A stretch of DNA of 64,000 nt from Hymenobacter tibetensis (GTDB lineage: Bacteria; Bacteroidota; Bacteroidia; Cytophagales; Hymenobacteraceae): positions 1,392,001-1,456,000 of the forward strand of contig NZ_CP094669.1 in NCBI RefSeq assembly GCF_022827545.1. Direction: 5' to 3'. The position numbers and the translations under genes were made by a program. Below are positions 36,292 through 46,642 of this stretch, one piece after another; positions within the stretch are counted from its first letter, which is position 1; each line of letters begins with the position of its first letter. The notes beneath the pieces are model-generated. The model searched no databases. It was not told the origin of the DNA and saw nothing but the letters and a program-made list of their open reading frames with translations.

Positions 36292-37644
36292 TTGGGTAGC
36301 GCATCACGTACCATCCAACCGCTTATACTTTGTCTTGAACTCTTCTTTCACTCATTCACTAGCTCCGGCTGGTGGTTCATCTGTACTGCTATCAGCTCTT
36401 CTGTCAATCTTACATGGCCTAATGGCCCCCTGCGTGGAACGGCTCAGTTGCCGGCTTCGAAAAGTGAAAGCAACCGCGCTCTTATCTTACAGGCTCTGGC
36501 AGGTGGCGGGCAATTGGATAATCTTTCCGATGCCAACGACACGCAGCTCATGCAACGTTTGCTGGCCGACCCAACCACTCTCGAACTCGATGCCGAAGAC
36601 GCGGGTACCGTTATGCGTTTCCTGACGGCCTATCTGGCCGTAACCGACCGCCACGCCTTGCTTACCGGCACTGCTCGTATGCGAGAGCGGCCCATAGCTG
36701 TATTGGTGGAAGCATTGCGCCAGCTCGGGGCCGATATTTCCTACGAAGAAGCAGAAGGGTACCCGCCGTTGCGCCTACGTGGCTGGAAAGTGGTGGCGCC
36801 AGAACAGGAGACAGAAAATGAACCCACCGAGCTGAAAGTGCGCGGCGACATCAGCAGCCAGTACATTTCGGCGTTGTTGATGGTAGGACCTATGCTGCCC
36901 AACGGGCTGCGAATTTGGCTAACGGGCAAAGTTGGCTCGCGCCCCTACATCCGGATGACGATGGCCCTAATGCAGCACTTCGGAGGCGAATGCCGCGACT
37001 TAGGCACGGCGTTGGAGGCCCGCGCCGGCCGCTACCAACCCGCTGACTATACCATCGAATCGGATTGGTCGGCGGCAAGTTACTGGTATGCTATGGTAGC
37101 CTTGGCGCCTGCGGGTTCGCACATCACGCTGCCTGGTTTGCGCCGTTATTCCTGGCAAGGCGACCAAGCCATTGTTGACATCATGGCGCAGCTAGGAGTA
37201 ACCACGGAATTCCTAACCGATGGCGTCCGGCTGGTACAAACCACTCCTTCCGCTGGCTTCACCCAAGATTTCACCGACTGCCCCGACCTAGCGCAGACGG
37301 TTGCCGTGGTAGCCGCTGCTTTGAATGTGCCTGTACTCATGACTGGCCTAGAAAGCCTACGCATCAAGGAAACCGACCGAATTTTCGCGTTGCAAACGGA
37401 GTTGGCCAACTTTGGCGCTTTCCTCACCGAGGAAACAGAAGGGTTCTTCCGGGTGTCCACGGAGAACTTCCACGTAGCCGGCCAAACTGTAGCCACCTAC
37501 CATGACCACCGCATGGCTATGGCTTTCGCGCCGTTGGCGTTGCGTGGTGCTATCACCATCGAGGCTCCAAAAGTAGTACGCAAGTCGTATCCACAGTTCT
37601 GGTCGGAGCTGGAAAAAGCTGGGTTCACTACTGAAGTTCAGTAG
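36292..37644 (+). CDS. aroA: EPSP synthase (3-phosphoshikimate 1-carboxyvinyltransferase), start unclear
   Basis: Sixth step of the shikimate pathway. RGTAQLPASKSESNRALILQALAGG (residues 48-72 of the open frame) is the phosphoshikimate-binding start of the enzyme; DAGTVMRFLTAYLA, RERPIAVLVEALRQLGA, SAASYWYAMVALA, RIKETDRI and YHDHRMAMAFA follow. The frame opens at a TTG at 36292, which adds about 35 residues rich in Phe, Leu and Trp that other family members lack. Between this TTG and the conserved region there is no ATG, GTG or TTG in frame. The true start may be an unusual codon such as ATC near 36379 or 36391. Confidence 0.88.
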   Translation: MGSASRTIQPLILCLELFFHSFTSSGWWFICTAISSSVNLTWPNGPLRGTAQLPASKSESNRALILQALAGGGQLDNLSDANDTQLMQRLLADPTTLELDAEDAGTVMRFLTAYLAVTDRHALLTGTARMRERPIAVLVEALRQLGADISYEEAEGYPPLRLRGWKVVAPEQETENEPTELKVRGDISSQYISALLMVGPMLPNGLRIWLTGKVGSRPYIRMTMALMQHFGGECRDLGTALEARAGRYQPADYTIESDWSAASYWYAMVALAPAGSHITLPGLRRYSWQGDQAIVDIMAQLGVTTEFLTDGVRLVQTTPSAGFTQDFTDCPDLAQTVAVVAAALNVPVLMTGLESLRIKETDRIFALQTELANFGAFLTEETEGFFRVSTENFHVAGQTVATYHDHRMAMAFAPLALRGAITIEAPKVVRKSYPQFWSELEKAGFTTEVQ

Positions 37645-37702
37645 TGACGCGCCGGCTTGCGCTGATGCGTCATGGTGATACAACCTTAGCCGCTGGCTGT
37701 TG

Positions 37703-38518
37703 CTAAGACGCGAAATTGGCAGTAGTCAATGACTTAAAATAGCCGGCAGAGTATCTCAGCCGGCTACCATGCCAGCTGAATAGCTCGCCATCTACAATGC
37801 GAATCTGAGCTTGCGGGCACATAGTTTGAAACTCAGCTATATGCTTTTCACTGAACGGATACGGCTCCGACGAAAGCAGAATCTGCTGTGGAGCTGCTGC
37901 AGCTACCAGTTCGGGCGTAACCTCTGGGTATCGGCCAAGGTGGCTGAACACATTGCTGTACCCAGCTCGGCGCAGCATGTCATCGATGAATGTGCCGGAA
38001 GCCGCTACCATGTACGGCTTGCGCCAAATGAAATAAGCGGCTGGAATAGGGGTGGAAACGACTGGCAACGCTTCGAACGACTGCGCTATTTCAGCAAGCA
38101 ACGGTTCTGCTATGTGTTTGCGGCCAGTAAGGAGCGCCACCCGGCTTATCATATCGAGGGCGTTTGGTAGCGTGTAGATGTCACTAAGCCACACAGGGTA
38201 TTGCAAAGCCAGCAGTTGTATGCCCTCCTGATAATTTTCCTCTTTGTTGCCGATGATCAGGTCTGGCTTACAAGAAGCAATTTTGGCGAAGTCGAAGTTT
38301 TTTGTTCCGCCGATAACCATAGCTTGTTGACGAGCAACCGGTGGGTGAATGCAAAACTTTGTGACGCCTACAACCCGGTTTCCGATACCCAAGTCGTACA
38401 GCAACTCCGTTTGCGACGGCACCAGCGACACAATGCGTTGCGGCGGAAACGGCACCACTACGCGCTGACCCATCTGATCGGTGACAGTAAGCGGCACCTT
38501 ACATATATCAAAATTCAT
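37703..38518 (-). CDS. Helical-backbone metal-receptor-like protein without signal peptide
   Basis: A 271-residue protein of the BtuF/FepB-like periplasmic-binding fold: VVVPFPPQRIVSLVPSQTELLYDLGIGNRVVGVTKFC near the start, KPDLIIGNKEENY, a backbone helix region (LTGRKHIAEPLLAEIAQSFEAL) and ELVAAAAPQQILLSSEPYPF near the end. Members normally deliver vitamin B12 or iron chelates to an ABC transporter. Here no signal peptide or lipobox is found from the ATG at 38518 or from the upstream ATG codons at 38527 and 38563, and no transporter genes are adjacent. The protein may be cytoplasmic and do something else. Confidence 0.75.
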   Translation of the reverse strand: MNFDICKVPLTVTDQMGQRVVVPFPPQRIVSLVPSQTELLYDLGIGNRVVGVTKFCIHPPVARQQAMVIGGTKNFDFAKIASCKPDLIIGNKEENYQEGIQLLALQYPVWLSDIYTLPNALDMISRVALLTGRKHIAEPLLAEIAQSFEALPVVSTPIPAAYFIWRKPYMVAASGTFIDDMLRRAGYSNVFSHLGRYPEVTPELVAAAAPQQILLSSEPYPFSEKHIAEFQTMCPQAQIRIVDGELFSWHGSRLRYSAGYFKSLTTANFAS

Positions 38519-38608
38519 TGGCAGCATAGGGGAGTTGGTGGAGCAATGTGGCAAAGAAAGCAAAGAGTGTTAGCAGCATAAGGGCCGCCTAGATGCACTC
38601 AGTAAAGC

Positions 38609-38639
38609 AAACGGCCGCTCACAATATGAGCGGCCGTTT
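38609..38639 (-). terminator. Terminator of the M42-GNAT-carboxylase gene run
   Basis: AAACGGCCGCTCA pairs exactly with TGAGCGGCCGTTT around a five-base loop; T-rich sequence follows on both strands. It lies 46 bases beyond the M42 stop. Confidence 0.9.
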
Positions 38640-38684
38640 CTGTTCTTGATACTTGGTACGATCTAGCTGAGCTGAATGCTACGA

Positions 38685-39755
38685 TTAGCTGAAGTATCGG
38701 AAATCATGGTTGTCCTCAATGCGCAGCAGCGTTTCATAGATGAGCTTGGTCACAGCCTCCACATCATCTTTGTGCACTGTTTCAACGGTTGTGTGCATGT
38801 ACTTGAGTGGCAACGAAATCAGAGCAGAAGCTACTCCTGCTCCTGAGTAAGCAAATGCATCTGTATCGGTGCCGGTGGCGCGGGTAGCGGCGGCGCGCTG
38901 GAACGGAATTTCCGCTTCCTGAGCGGTCCGGATGATTAGGTCGCGCAGGTTGTTTTGCACGGCCGGACCATAGGTTATCACTGGTCCTTTCCCGCAGAAC
39001 AAGTCGCCAGCTGTCTTCTTTTCATACATCGGCGACTGGGTGTCGTGAGTCACGTCCGTGATGATGGCTACGTCGGGTTGAATGCGGTGCGCTACCATTT
39101 CAGCGCCTCGCAGGCCAATTTCCTCTTGTACTGCATTCACAATGTAGAGGCCGAAGGGCAGCGTGTTACCGTTTTCCTTTAGCATCCGAGCCACCTCGGC
39201 TATCATAAATCCACCGACGCGGTTGTCCAGTGCCCGGCCCACGTAGTACTTGTCGTTGAGCACCATGAACTCGTCTTCGAACGTAACGACGGAGCCCACG
39301 TGGATGCCCATTTGCTCGACTTCCTCTTTGCTGGAGGCGCCGCAGTCCAAAAATACCGTTTCAATGGTAGGAGCCTTGTCTTGCTCTACTTTCCGCACGT
39401 GAATAGCGGGCCAACCGAACACCGCTTTCACAATGCCCTTGGCTGTATGGATGTTTACCCGCTTGCTAGGAGCTACCAATGGGTCGGAACCACCGTTGCG
39501 GCGCAGATACAAGAATCCAGACTCCGTAATGAAGTTGACGAAATAGCTGATTTCGTCGGCATGAGCCTCGATAACCACTTTGTATTTCGCCTCTGGATTG
39601 ATAACCCCCACGACTGTGCCGTACGTGTCCACGAAATACTCGTCGATATACGGCTTGATGTAGTCAAGCCATATTTTCTGACCTTCTTTCTCGAAACCGG
39701 TGGGAGAGGGGTTATTGAGGTACTTCTGTAAAAAATCGAAGCTTTCCTGTCGCAT
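38685..39755 (-). CDS. M42 family metallopeptidase (glutamyl/tetrahedral aminopeptidase type)
   Basis: Cytoplasmic aminopeptidase of 356 residues from the ATG at 39755 (MRQESFDFLQKYLNNPSPTGFE). Metal and catalytic residues are in family context: His65 and Asp67 in IEAHADEISY, Asp in GRALDNRVGGF near 176, the glutamate pair in NAVQEEIGLRGAEM near 208, Asp in IITDVTHD, and the final histidine in KYMHTTVETVH. These enzymes form large dodecamers that finish peptide breakdown. It follows the GNAT gene by 35 bases and shares its transcript. Confidence 0.92.
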   Translation of the reverse strand: MRQESFDFLQKYLNNPSPTGFEKEGQKIWLDYIKPYIDEYFVDTYGTVVGVINPEAKYKVVIEAHADEISYFVNFITESGFLYLRRNGGSDPLVAPSKRVNIHTAKGIVKAVFGWPAIHVRKVEQDKAPTIETVFLDCGASSKEEVEQMGIHVGSVVTFEDEFMVLNDKYYVGRALDNRVGGFMIAEVARMLKENGNTLPFGLYIVNAVQEEIGLRGAEMVAHRIQPDVAIITDVTHDTQSPMYEKKTAGDLFCGKGPVITYGPAVQNNLRDLIIRTAQEAEIPFQRAAATRATGTDTDAFAYSGAGVASALISLPLKYMHTTVETVHKDDVEAVTKLIYETLLRIEDNHDFRYFS

Positions 39756-39790
39756 GAAATAGAAACTCGATGGTAAAAAAATAAAATGAG

Positions 39791-40321
39791 CTACAGAACC
39801 CTTGAAGTTTCTGTGGGCGGAGGAGCATGCCAAGCCATGGGAATATCAGCTTCAATTCCATGTACGCCTGCTACACGCCCCTCAAAACGACCTTCCCGCA
39901 CAAACCCGAGTTGTTCATACAACTGAATGGCGCGGGTGTTTGTCTCCCGTACCAGCAGTTCCACCCGCTGTACGTGTGGAAAGCGGTGCTGTACGTGCAC
40001 AAGGAGCGTGTTGAACAAACGACGGCCTATTCCCTGGCCTTGTACGCTGGTATCCACGGCTATGGTGATGTCGCCTAACACGTGAGAGAAAATTTTTAAG
40101 CCAGAGGAATACGTATGGATTTCGGCAACTAGTTGGCCGTGTTGCTTTGCTACCAAGCCTACCCCGTGGTGTATGCTACGACTCAGAAAGTGCTGCACAT
40201 ACTCGTCGGTAATTTCCTCGGGCTGCCGGGCAAGCCCGCCACTTTCCCTTGACACCCGTTGATACAGGCTGCGGATAGCGGATGCATCCTGAGCAACGGA
40301 CGAGCGAATCTGGATGGACAT
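39791..40321 (-). CDS. GNAT family N-acetyltransferase
   Basis: A 176-residue acetyltransferase. The acetyl-CoA loop VDTSVQGQGIGRRLFNTLL is the R/Q-x-x-G-x-G/A motif of the fold; TNTRAIQLYEQLGFVREGRFEGRV is the C-terminal motif B and matches the protein N-acetyltransferase-like branch. The substrate is unknown. It starts 12 bases after the carboxylase stop, so it is in the same operon. Confidence 0.88.
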   Translation of the reverse strand: MSIQIRSSVAQDASAIRSLYQRVSRESGGLARQPEEITDEYVQHFLSRSIHHGVGLVAKQHGQLVAEIHTYSSGLKIFSHVLGDITIAVDTSVQGQGIGRRLFNTLLVHVQHRFPHVQRVELLVRETNTRAIQLYEQLGFVREGRFEGRVAGVHGIEADIPMAWHAPPPTETSRVL

Positions 40322-40333
40322 GGCAAGCGGAAA

Positions 40334-41899
40334 CTACAGCGGAATGTTGCCGTGCTTCTTACGTGGCAGCGTATCCACTTTGTTTTCCAGCATCTTAAAG
40401 GCACGAATTAGTTTCTGCCTAGTCTGCGAAGGCAAAATAACTTCATCGACAAAGCCCCGATGCGCCGCCCGATAGGGTGTCGCGAACTTTTGCTGGTACT
40501 CGTCTACTTTTTCCTGAAGCTTGGCCTCCGGATCAGCGGCAGCGGCTATTTCGCGCTTGAAGATGATTTCGGCAGCTCCTTTAGCGCCCATCACCGCAAT
40601 TTCGGCCGTGGGCCACGCATAGTTCATGTCGGCCCCGATGTGCTTGCTGTTCATCACATCGTATGCCCCGCCGTACGCCTTGCGGGTTATAACGGTGATG
40701 CGCGGTACCGTTGCCTCGCAGAACGCATACAGTAATTTGGCGCCGTTGGTGATAATACCACGCCACTCTTGGTCGGTGCCGGGCAAGAAGCCGGGTACGT
40801 CTTCCAGTACTAGCAGCGGAATATTGAACGAGTCGCAGAACCGCACGAACCGGGCCGCCTTGGTGCTGGCATTGATGTCGAGTACGCCGGCTAATACAGC
40901 GGGCTGGTTGCCGACTATCCCAATGCTACGGCCCCCTAGCCGGGCAAATCCTACCACAATGTTTTCCGCGAAATTCTGGTGAACCTCCAGAAACGTACCT
41001 CCATCAATAATGCCCTCAATCACCTCCCGCATATCGTAGGGCTGGTTGGGGTTTTCGGGAATGATGCTGTCTAGTACCGGACGAACTTCGTTGCTGGTTT
41101 CGTAAGGCAGCATCGGAGCCGTTTCCTCACAGTTTTGCGGCATATAGCTCAACAGCTGCTTGAGGTGGTTGATGCAAACCACTTCGTTGGCACACGAAAA
41201 ATGCGTGACTCCGCTCTTGGCAGAGTGCGTACTCGCACCACCAAGCTCTTCGCTGGTTACGTTTTCGTGGGTAACGGTCTTCACTACGTTTGGACCAGTC
41301 ACGAACATGTAGCTCGTGTCTTCCACCATCAGAATGAAGTCGGTGATGGCTGGCGAGTACACTGCGCCGCCCGCGCACGGTCCCATAATAGCCGACAGCT
41401 GCGGCACAACCCCCGAAGCCAAGGTGTTCTTATAGAAGATATCGGCGTAACCGCCTAGGCTCACTACGCCTTCCTGAATCCGGGCGCCGCCCGAGTCGTT
41501 GAGGCCGATAACGGGTGCGCCGTTCTTCATGGCCAGGTCCATGATCTTCACAATCTTCTCGGCGTGCGTTTCGCTCAGTGAGCCACCGAAAACCGTGAAG
41601 TCCTGCGAAAAGACGTAGACCAGTCGTCCGTTCACGGTGCCGTAGCCCGTAATTACTCCGTCGCCGAGGTAATACTCCTTGTCCAGACCGAAGTCCTTGG
41701 AGCGGTGCATGACGAACTTGCCGATTTCCTCGAACGAGCCTTCATCAAGCAGCAAGTCCACCCGCTCGCGGGCCGTGAGCTTGCCTTTTTTATGCTGTGC
41801 ATCAATCCGGGCTTGGCCACCGCCAAGTAGAGCCTCCTGATTTTTGCGTTCAAGAATTTCGAGTTTGCTCAAGTGGGCTTCCGCCTGCGGATCGGACAT
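40334..41899 (-). CDS. Acyl-CoA carboxylase beta subunit (propionyl-CoA carboxylase type)
   Basis: A carboxyltransferase of 521 residues from the ATG at 41899 ([19 protein letters not shown]). It transfers carboxylate from biotin to propionyl-CoA or a related acyl-CoA. The family pattern is clear: [90 protein letters not shown] and the C-terminal [37 protein letters not shown]. The biotin carboxylase/carrier subunit is not in this window, so the substrate cannot be fixed; decarboxylase-type relatives are possible. Confidence 0.93.
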   Translation of the reverse strand: MSDPQAEAHLSKLEILERKNQEALLGGGQARIDAQHKKGKLTARERVDLLLDEGSFEEIGKFVMHRSKDFGLDKEYYLGDGVITGYGTVNGRLVYVFSQDFTVFGGSLSETHAEKIVKIMDLAMKNGAPVIGLNDSGGARIQEGVVSLGGYADIFYKNTLASGVVPQLSAIMGPCAGGAVYSPAITDFILMVEDTSYMFVTGPNVVKTVTHENVTSEELGGASTHSAKSGVTHFSCANEVVCINHLKQLLSYMPQNCEETAPMLPYETSNEVRPVLDSIIPENPNQPYDMREVIEGIIDGGTFLEVHQNFAENIVVGFARLGGRSIGIVGNQPAVLAGVLDINASTKAARFVRFCDSFNIPLLVLEDVPGFLPGTDQEWRGIITNGAKLLYAFCEATVPRITVITRKAYGGAYDVMNSKHIGADMNYAWPTAEIAVMGAKGAAEIIFKREIAAAADPEAKLQEKVDEYQQKFATPYRAAHRGFVDEVILPSQTRQKLIRAFKMLENKVDTLPRKKHGNIPL

Positions 41900-41972
41900 G
41901 GAGTGGGAGTTCGGGGTTGGAATAACAAGTACTAGGTAACTAATCCAAAGGTAGTGTACCAACATAGAAAAG

Positions 41973-41994
41973 CCGCACCAGAATTCTGGTGCGG
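41973..41994. repeat. Perfect 22-base palindrome
   Basis: CCGCACCAGAA is immediately followed by its reverse complement TTCTGGTGCGG. It lies 74 bases upstream of the carboxylase start and downstream of clpC. Without a loop it is more likely a protein-binding site, or the remains of a terminator, than a folded RNA. Confidence 0.6.
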
Positions 41995-42086
41995 TTGATT
42001 GCTAAATGTGCGTCAACTACATATAAGGCGGTAACTATTCTTAAGCGGATTCGCTATCGGGCTCAACCTACTAATGCTGTAAACAA

Positions 42087-42120
42087 AAACAGCCGGCTCC
42101 TATACAGGAACCGGCCGTTT
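42087..42120 (-). terminator. Terminator of clpC
   Basis: AAAC, GCCGG and TCCT pair with AGGA, CCGGC and GTTT with two single mismatches; on the minus strand GTTTTTGTTT follows. It lies about 20 bases beyond the clpC stop. Confidence 0.8.
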
Positions 42121-42138
42121 CTATTTTACACTACTCGC

Positions 42139-44745
42139 TTACTTCTTGGCATCAGCGTCGTCGCTTGGCTCAGGCTTTTCAGCTGGCCGCTCGTCGCTGG
42201 CAAGGTTCTGCGGCTCGTTGCTCTTGCTTACTTTGAAGATAAGCTCATCAGCACCTTCCGTGAAGTCAGCAGTGATAACGTCGCCTTGAGCAATTTCCGC
42301 TTTCAAGATTTCCTCAGCAATCGGATCTTCGATGTACTTCTGGATAGCCCGGTTCAGCGGACGAGCACCAAACTTCGGATCGTAGCCTTTCTCCGCTACA
42401 AAGTCCTTGGCAGCTTCCGTCAACTCCACACGGTAGCCGAGCAACTGAATGCGGCTCAACAGCTTCGACAGCGAGATGTCGATGATGCGGTGGATGTCCT
42501 TCTTCTCCAGTGAGTTGAAGACAATCACGTCATCCAAACGGTTGAGGAACTCGGGGGAGAACGTCTTACGCAGCGCATTGGTGATGGTGCTCTTTGTCAG
42601 CTCATCCAAGTTATCCTGCCGGGCCTTCGTACCGAAGCCGATGCCTGCACCGAAGTCCTGCAAGTCGCGGGCCCCGATGTTGGAGGTCATGATGATGATG
42701 GTGTTGCGGAAGTCCACCTTGCGGCCCAGGCCGTCAGTCAGAATACCGTCGTCAAGCACTTGCAGCAGCAAGTTGTACACGTCGGGGTGCGCCTTCTCAA
42801 TCTCGTCGAGTAGGATAACCGAGTACGGCTTGCGGCGGATTTTCTCCGTCAACTGACCACCCTCTTCGTAACCTACATAGCCGGGAGGTGCGCCCACCAG
42901 GCGCGAGATGCTGAATTTCTCCATGTACTCCGACATGTCAATCCGCACCAGCGAATCTTCTTTGTCGAAGAGGTAGGTGGCTAGCACCTTGGCGAGCTCG
43001 GTTTTACCAACACCGGTTGGGCCGAGGAACACAAACGAACCGATAGGCTTCTTAGGGTCTTTCAAGCCTACGCGGGTGCGCTGGATGGCTTTCACCAACT
43101 GCTTGATAGCCTTGTCCTGGCCGATAACCTTGCCTTGTAGCTCTTCGCCCATGTTCAAAAGCTTGGCGCTTTCGTTCTGCGCGACACGGCTAACCGGAAT
43201 ACCGGTCATCATGGCAATAACCTCAGCTACGTTTTCTTCCTTAACGGTGTAACGCTTCTTCTTGGTCTCCTCTTCCCAGTCCTTCTTGGCTTGGTCGAGT
43301 TGCTCCAATAGCTTCTTCTCATTGTCGCGGAGCTTAGCAGCTTCCTCGTACTTCTGAGACTTCACCACGCGGTTCTTCTCGGTCTTGATGTTCTCGATGC
43401 TTTCTTCAAGCTTCAAGATGTCTTCCGGAACCACGATGTTGTTGATGTGCACACGGGCACCGGCTTCGTCCAGGATGTCGATGGCTTTGTCTGGCAGGAA
43501 ACGGTCAGACATATACCGGTCCGACAGCTTCACACATGACTCGATAGCCTTGTCGGTGTACACCACATGGTGGTGATCCTGATACTTATCTTTGATGTTG
43601 TGCAGGATTTCGATGGTTTCCTCAGGCGTAGTAGGATCTACCATTACCATCTGGAAACGACGGGCCAAGGCACCATCCTTCTCGATGTACTGACGGTACT
43701 CGTCGAGGGTAGTAGCACCGATGCATTGAATTTCGCCGCGGGCCAAAGCCGGCTTGAACATGTTGGAAGCATCGAGCGAGCCTGAAGCTCCGCCAGCGCC
43801 TACAATCGTGTGCAACTCGTCAATGAACAGAATCACGTCGGGCGACTTTTCCAGCTCGTTCATCACGGCCTTCATGCGCTCCTCGAACTGACCACGATAC
43901 TTGGTACCAGCTACCAGCGAAGCCAAATCCAGCGTCACTACCCGCTTGCCGAACAGCACACGCGATACTTTCTTCTGGATGATGCGCAGGGCCAGACCTT
44001 CGGCAATGGCCGTTTTACCAACGCCCGGCTCACCAATCAGGATCGGATTGTTCTTTTTGCGGCGGCTCAGAATCTGGGCTACACGCTCGATCTCTTTCTC
44101 ACGGCCAACAATCGGGTCGAGCTTGTCGTCCTCAGCTAGCTTGGTGAGGTCACGGCCGAAGTTATCGAGTACTGGAGTACGCGACTTCTCGGTCCCTTTC
44201 TTAGGAGTAGCGCCAGCACCGGCACCGCCGCGGCCTGCACCACCACCAAAGAGGCGGTCGTTGTCGTCGTCATCGGCCTCGGGGCCGTTGGTAGGGTTGT
44301 TCGCCGTGTTACCGTGGTAGTCCAGCGAATCGCGCACAGATTCGTAGTTCACGTTGAATTTGCTGAGGATTTGAGACGAGATATTGTCTTCATCGCGCAG
44401 AATCGACAGCAACAGATGCTCTGTGCCGATGATTTCGCTCTTGAAGATCTTGGCTTCGAGATAGGTAATCTTAAGGACTTTCTCGGTCTGTTTCGTCAGG
44501 GGGATAGAGCCGGTGATGCTCGTGCCCTGCGTGGCCGTATTGCGAGTGGCTTGCTCGAGGGCATATTTCAGCTCGTCTACGGATACACCCAATTTCTTGA
44601 GCAAACCAATAGCCGTGCCTTCCCCTTCGCGAATCATGCCCAACAATAAGTGTTCGGTACCGATATAATCGTGCCCGAGCCGGATGGCCTCTTCCCGGCT
44701 CAGAGAGATGACCTCTTTGACTCGATTTGAGAATTTAGCTTCCAT
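42139..44745 (-). CDS. clpC: ATP-dependent Clp protease ATP-binding subunit ClpC
   Basis: AAA+ unfoldase of 868 residues from the ATG at 44745 ([20 protein letters not shown]). Domain order: double Clp-N repeat at 1-150; first AAA+ module with [13 protein letters not shown]; a middle region with a UVR-like coiled coil ([26 protein letters not shown]), which distinguishes ClpC from ClpA and ClpB; and a second AAA+ module with [13 protein letters not shown] and the ClpP-binding region after it. It works with ClpP, which is not encoded here. The last residues are acidic and charged. Confidence 0.96.
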   Translation of the reverse strand: MEAKFSNRVKEVISLSREEAIRLGHDYIGTEHLLLGMIREGEGTAIGLLKKLGVSVDELKYALEQATRNTATQGTSITGSIPLTKQTEKVLKITYLEAKIFKSEIIGTEHLLLSILRDEDNISSQILSKFNVNYESVRDSLDYHGNTANNPTNGPEADDDDNDRLFGGGAGRGGAGAGATPKKGTEKSRTPVLDNFGRDLTKLAEDDKLDPIVGREKEIERVAQILSRRKKNNPILIGEPGVGKTAIAEGLALRIIQKKVSRVLFGKRVVTLDLASLVAGTKYRGQFEERMKAVMNELEKSPDVILFIDELHTIVGAGGASGSLDASNMFKPALARGEIQCIGATTLDEYRQYIEKDGALARRFQMVMVDPTTPEETIEILHNIKDKYQDHHHVVYTDKAIESCVKLSDRYMSDRFLPDKAIDILDEAGARVHINNIVVPEDILKLEESIENIKTEKNRVVKSQKYEEAAKLRDNEKKLLEQLDQAKKDWEEETKKKRYTVKEENVAEVIAMMTGIPVSRVAQNESAKLLNMGEELQGKVIGQDKAIKQLVKAIQRTRVGLKDPKKPIGSFVFLGPTGVGKTELAKVLATYLFDKEDSLVRIDMSEYMEKFSISRLVGAPPGYVGYEEGGQLTEKIRRKPYSVILLDEIEKAHPDVYNLLLQVLDDGILTDGLGRKVDFRNTIIIMTSNIGARDLQDFGAGIGFGTKARQDNLDELTKSTITNALRKTFSPEFLNRLDDVIVFNSLEKKDIHRIIDISLSKLLSRIQLLGYRVELTEAAKDFVAEKGYDPKFGARPLNRAIQKYIEDPIAEEILKAEIAQGDVITADFTEGADELIFKVSKSNEPQNLASDERPAEKPEPSDDADAKK

Positions 44746-44866
44746 GCAGATAAGGTAGTGAAGAAAAACGGAACCCCGCAAGCGCTAATTAGGCGTTATC
44801 CGGCGGGTTGGGCCGTTGTAATCTGAAAACAGATAGAAACGGGCGATGGTTCGGGCGGCAAGGACA

Positions 44867-45526
44867 CTACACGAGAAAATTGCCGGCAGCCGGACCTTGC
44901 ATGAAGAGCAGGTCTAGGATGCTAAGCCCTGGTACAAAATCTTTACCAAAGGTCTGGGCATAGGGTCTTACCGACTTCCTGTCAGGTTCTAATGCCACGG
45001 AAACCTTTGGTGTCAGTGAATCACGACAGTCCACCACGGTGTTGGAAAGCTGATCAACAGTGTGGGGAGCGGATGTCGTTGTGGGGTACGTGGGAAAGTA
45101 GTCGGTGGTAAGCTCCACAGGAGTCCGCAACCGAAGGCAGCGTAGGTAGAAACGCAAGAAAGCAAGATTTAGATCAAAAAGATACGTGTGCTTTTGTACG
45201 TAGATATCGTGCAAATAGTCGGCGTAGTATTCGAAATACGGTGTACCGCCGTACGCAGTTTGAATAGTCCGCCAGTGTTGATGCACCCAGTTCTGTCGAT
45301 AATCGATTTCTATATCCTTGGTCTTTACCTTCTCACTACGATTTCCATCTACCACGGGCACCGTTAGAGGCTTCACTCCCTGAGCCGTTAGAAGTAGGCA
45401 GCGGTTGCGGTAGGTTTGCTTACGATAATGCTCTTGCGCTTCCAGTCGGAGAGCTTCAGCCCCTATAATTCCAGTGAAAAACGTGGTTGGAGGGTGATAT
45501 TGAGACTCAAAGAGAAGAATGGACAT
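44867..45526 (-). CDS. WbqC family protein
   Basis: A 219-residue soluble protein of the WbqC-like family. The pattern LFESQYHPPTTFFTGI at the start, YRKQTYRNRCLLLTAQGVKPLTVPV, and YRQNWVHQHWRTIQTAYGGTPYFEYYADYL are characteristic. Members are often found beside glycan or LPS genes, but the reaction is not settled. It lies divergent from the secreted gene at 45764 and downstream of nothing obvious. Confidence 0.85.
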   Translation of the reverse strand: MSILLFESQYHPPTTFFTGIIGAEALRLEAQEHYRKQTYRNRCLLLTAQGVKPLTVPVVDGNRSEKVKTKDIEIDYRQNWVHQHWRTIQTAYGGTPYFEYYADYLHDIYVQKHTYLFDLNLAFLRFYLRCLRLRTPVELTTDYFPTYPTTTSAPHTVDQLSNTVVDCRDSLTPKVSVALEPDRKSVRPYAQTFGKDFVPGLSILDLLFMQGPAAGNFLV

Positions 45527-45763
45527 CGAGCGGAAGCTAGGAAAAAGGAATGCCGTACCTGCACGGTAGTTGACTATATCGGCTTGCTAGCAGCGTACGT
45601 TACCAGCAGAAACACGAAAGTATTGCGGTTAGTTGGAAGCAGTGAGGTAGCCGAAGTAGGCCGGAAATTAAAGTGATTTAACCATGTGAATAAAATTATG
45701 GCAACGGCCAATAAATCACATTCTCACCAAAGTCACCCTACCTTTGTCGGCCAAACTGACACG

Positions 45764-46642
45764 ATGCGCCTATTTCATTTTTTGTCTTTTCTTTTGCTAC
45801 TCGCCCCGGTAAGTCCGGTGGTAGCTGCCCAGCCTCATTTACAGCTTGACGTAGCGCGTTTCCGCAACACGGATACCAGCATAAAGGGTAGCACAGTGGA
45901 AATTTACGCTACTACTCCTGGGCAGTGGCTAACGTACATGCGCCGCGCCCCCAAGATGTACCAAGCTGCTGCTGTATTAACGTTGGAAGTCTTTGGGGCC
46001 AATGGACAAGCAGTGTATCAGGAAAACATAACGCTAAAGCCACCAGTGCTCAGTGACACCACGGCCGCCATCAAAAACCCGCTCAGCTTTCAGAAACGGC
46101 TGGTACTGCCCGACGGCTCTTATACCATTCGGGGGCTTGTACGTGACCAGTACCGCACTGGGCAGCAAGTGGTGCTGGAAAAACCTTTAGTGTTAACTAC
46201 CACTGATGGCAAGCCGGCGCTCAGCGACGTAGTGCTGTTAGCCAAACCAGCCGCCCGAGGCGCCGAGGCTAGTAATTTCAGCCGGGGTGGCTTCAGCTTG
46301 ACGCGGGCACCCGGTGGTGTATATGCGCGTGGGTCCGACAAGCTTTGGTTGTACACTGAGCTTTACAACGCGGCTCCGGACCAGGATTTGCAGCTCCGTT
46401 ACCGCCTGCGCCGCACCGATGGCAAAACCGATGCCCTCATGCAGCCGGCTACCACCCGTGGGGTAGCGGGGCGGCCAACGCCCATTATTGCAGAAATAGA
46501 CGTACGTAAACTCCCACCTGGCGACTATAGCTTGGTAGTGGAAGTTCGCACTGCCAAGCAACTCCTTACCACCCAGACCGCCACGTTGCGCCGATTCACA
46601 ACTGATTATGCCCCGGCCGGCGCTGCAACTCCCGCCCGATGA
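45764..46642 (+). CDS. Secreted protein of unknown function
   Basis: A 292-residue exported protein from the ATG at 45764 with a signal peptide (MRLFHFLSFLLLLAPVSPVVAA). The mature part is beta-rich (LDVARFRNTDTSIKGSTVEIYATT, LTLEVFGANGQAVYQENITL, RLVLPDGSYTIRGLVRDQY), resembling the immunoglobulin-like N-terminal part of GWxTD-type secreted proteins, but no GWxTD domain follows. The stop overlaps the acyltransferase start in ATGA, so the two are translationally coupled and may act together at the envelope. Confidence 0.7.
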   Translation: MRLFHFLSFLLLLAPVSPVVAAQPHLQLDVARFRNTDTSIKGSTVEIYATTPGQWLTYMRRAPKMYQAAAVLTLEVFGANGQAVYQENITLKPPVLSDTTAAIKNPLSFQKRLVLPDGSYTIRGLVRDQYRTGQQVVLEKPLVLTTTDGKPALSDVVLLAKPAARGAEASNFSRGGFSLTRAPGGVYARGSDKLWLYTELYNAAPDQDLQLRYRLRRTDGKTDALMQPATTRGVAGRPTPIIAEIDVRKLPPGDYSLVVEVRTAKQLLTTQTATLRRFTTDYAPAGAATPAR

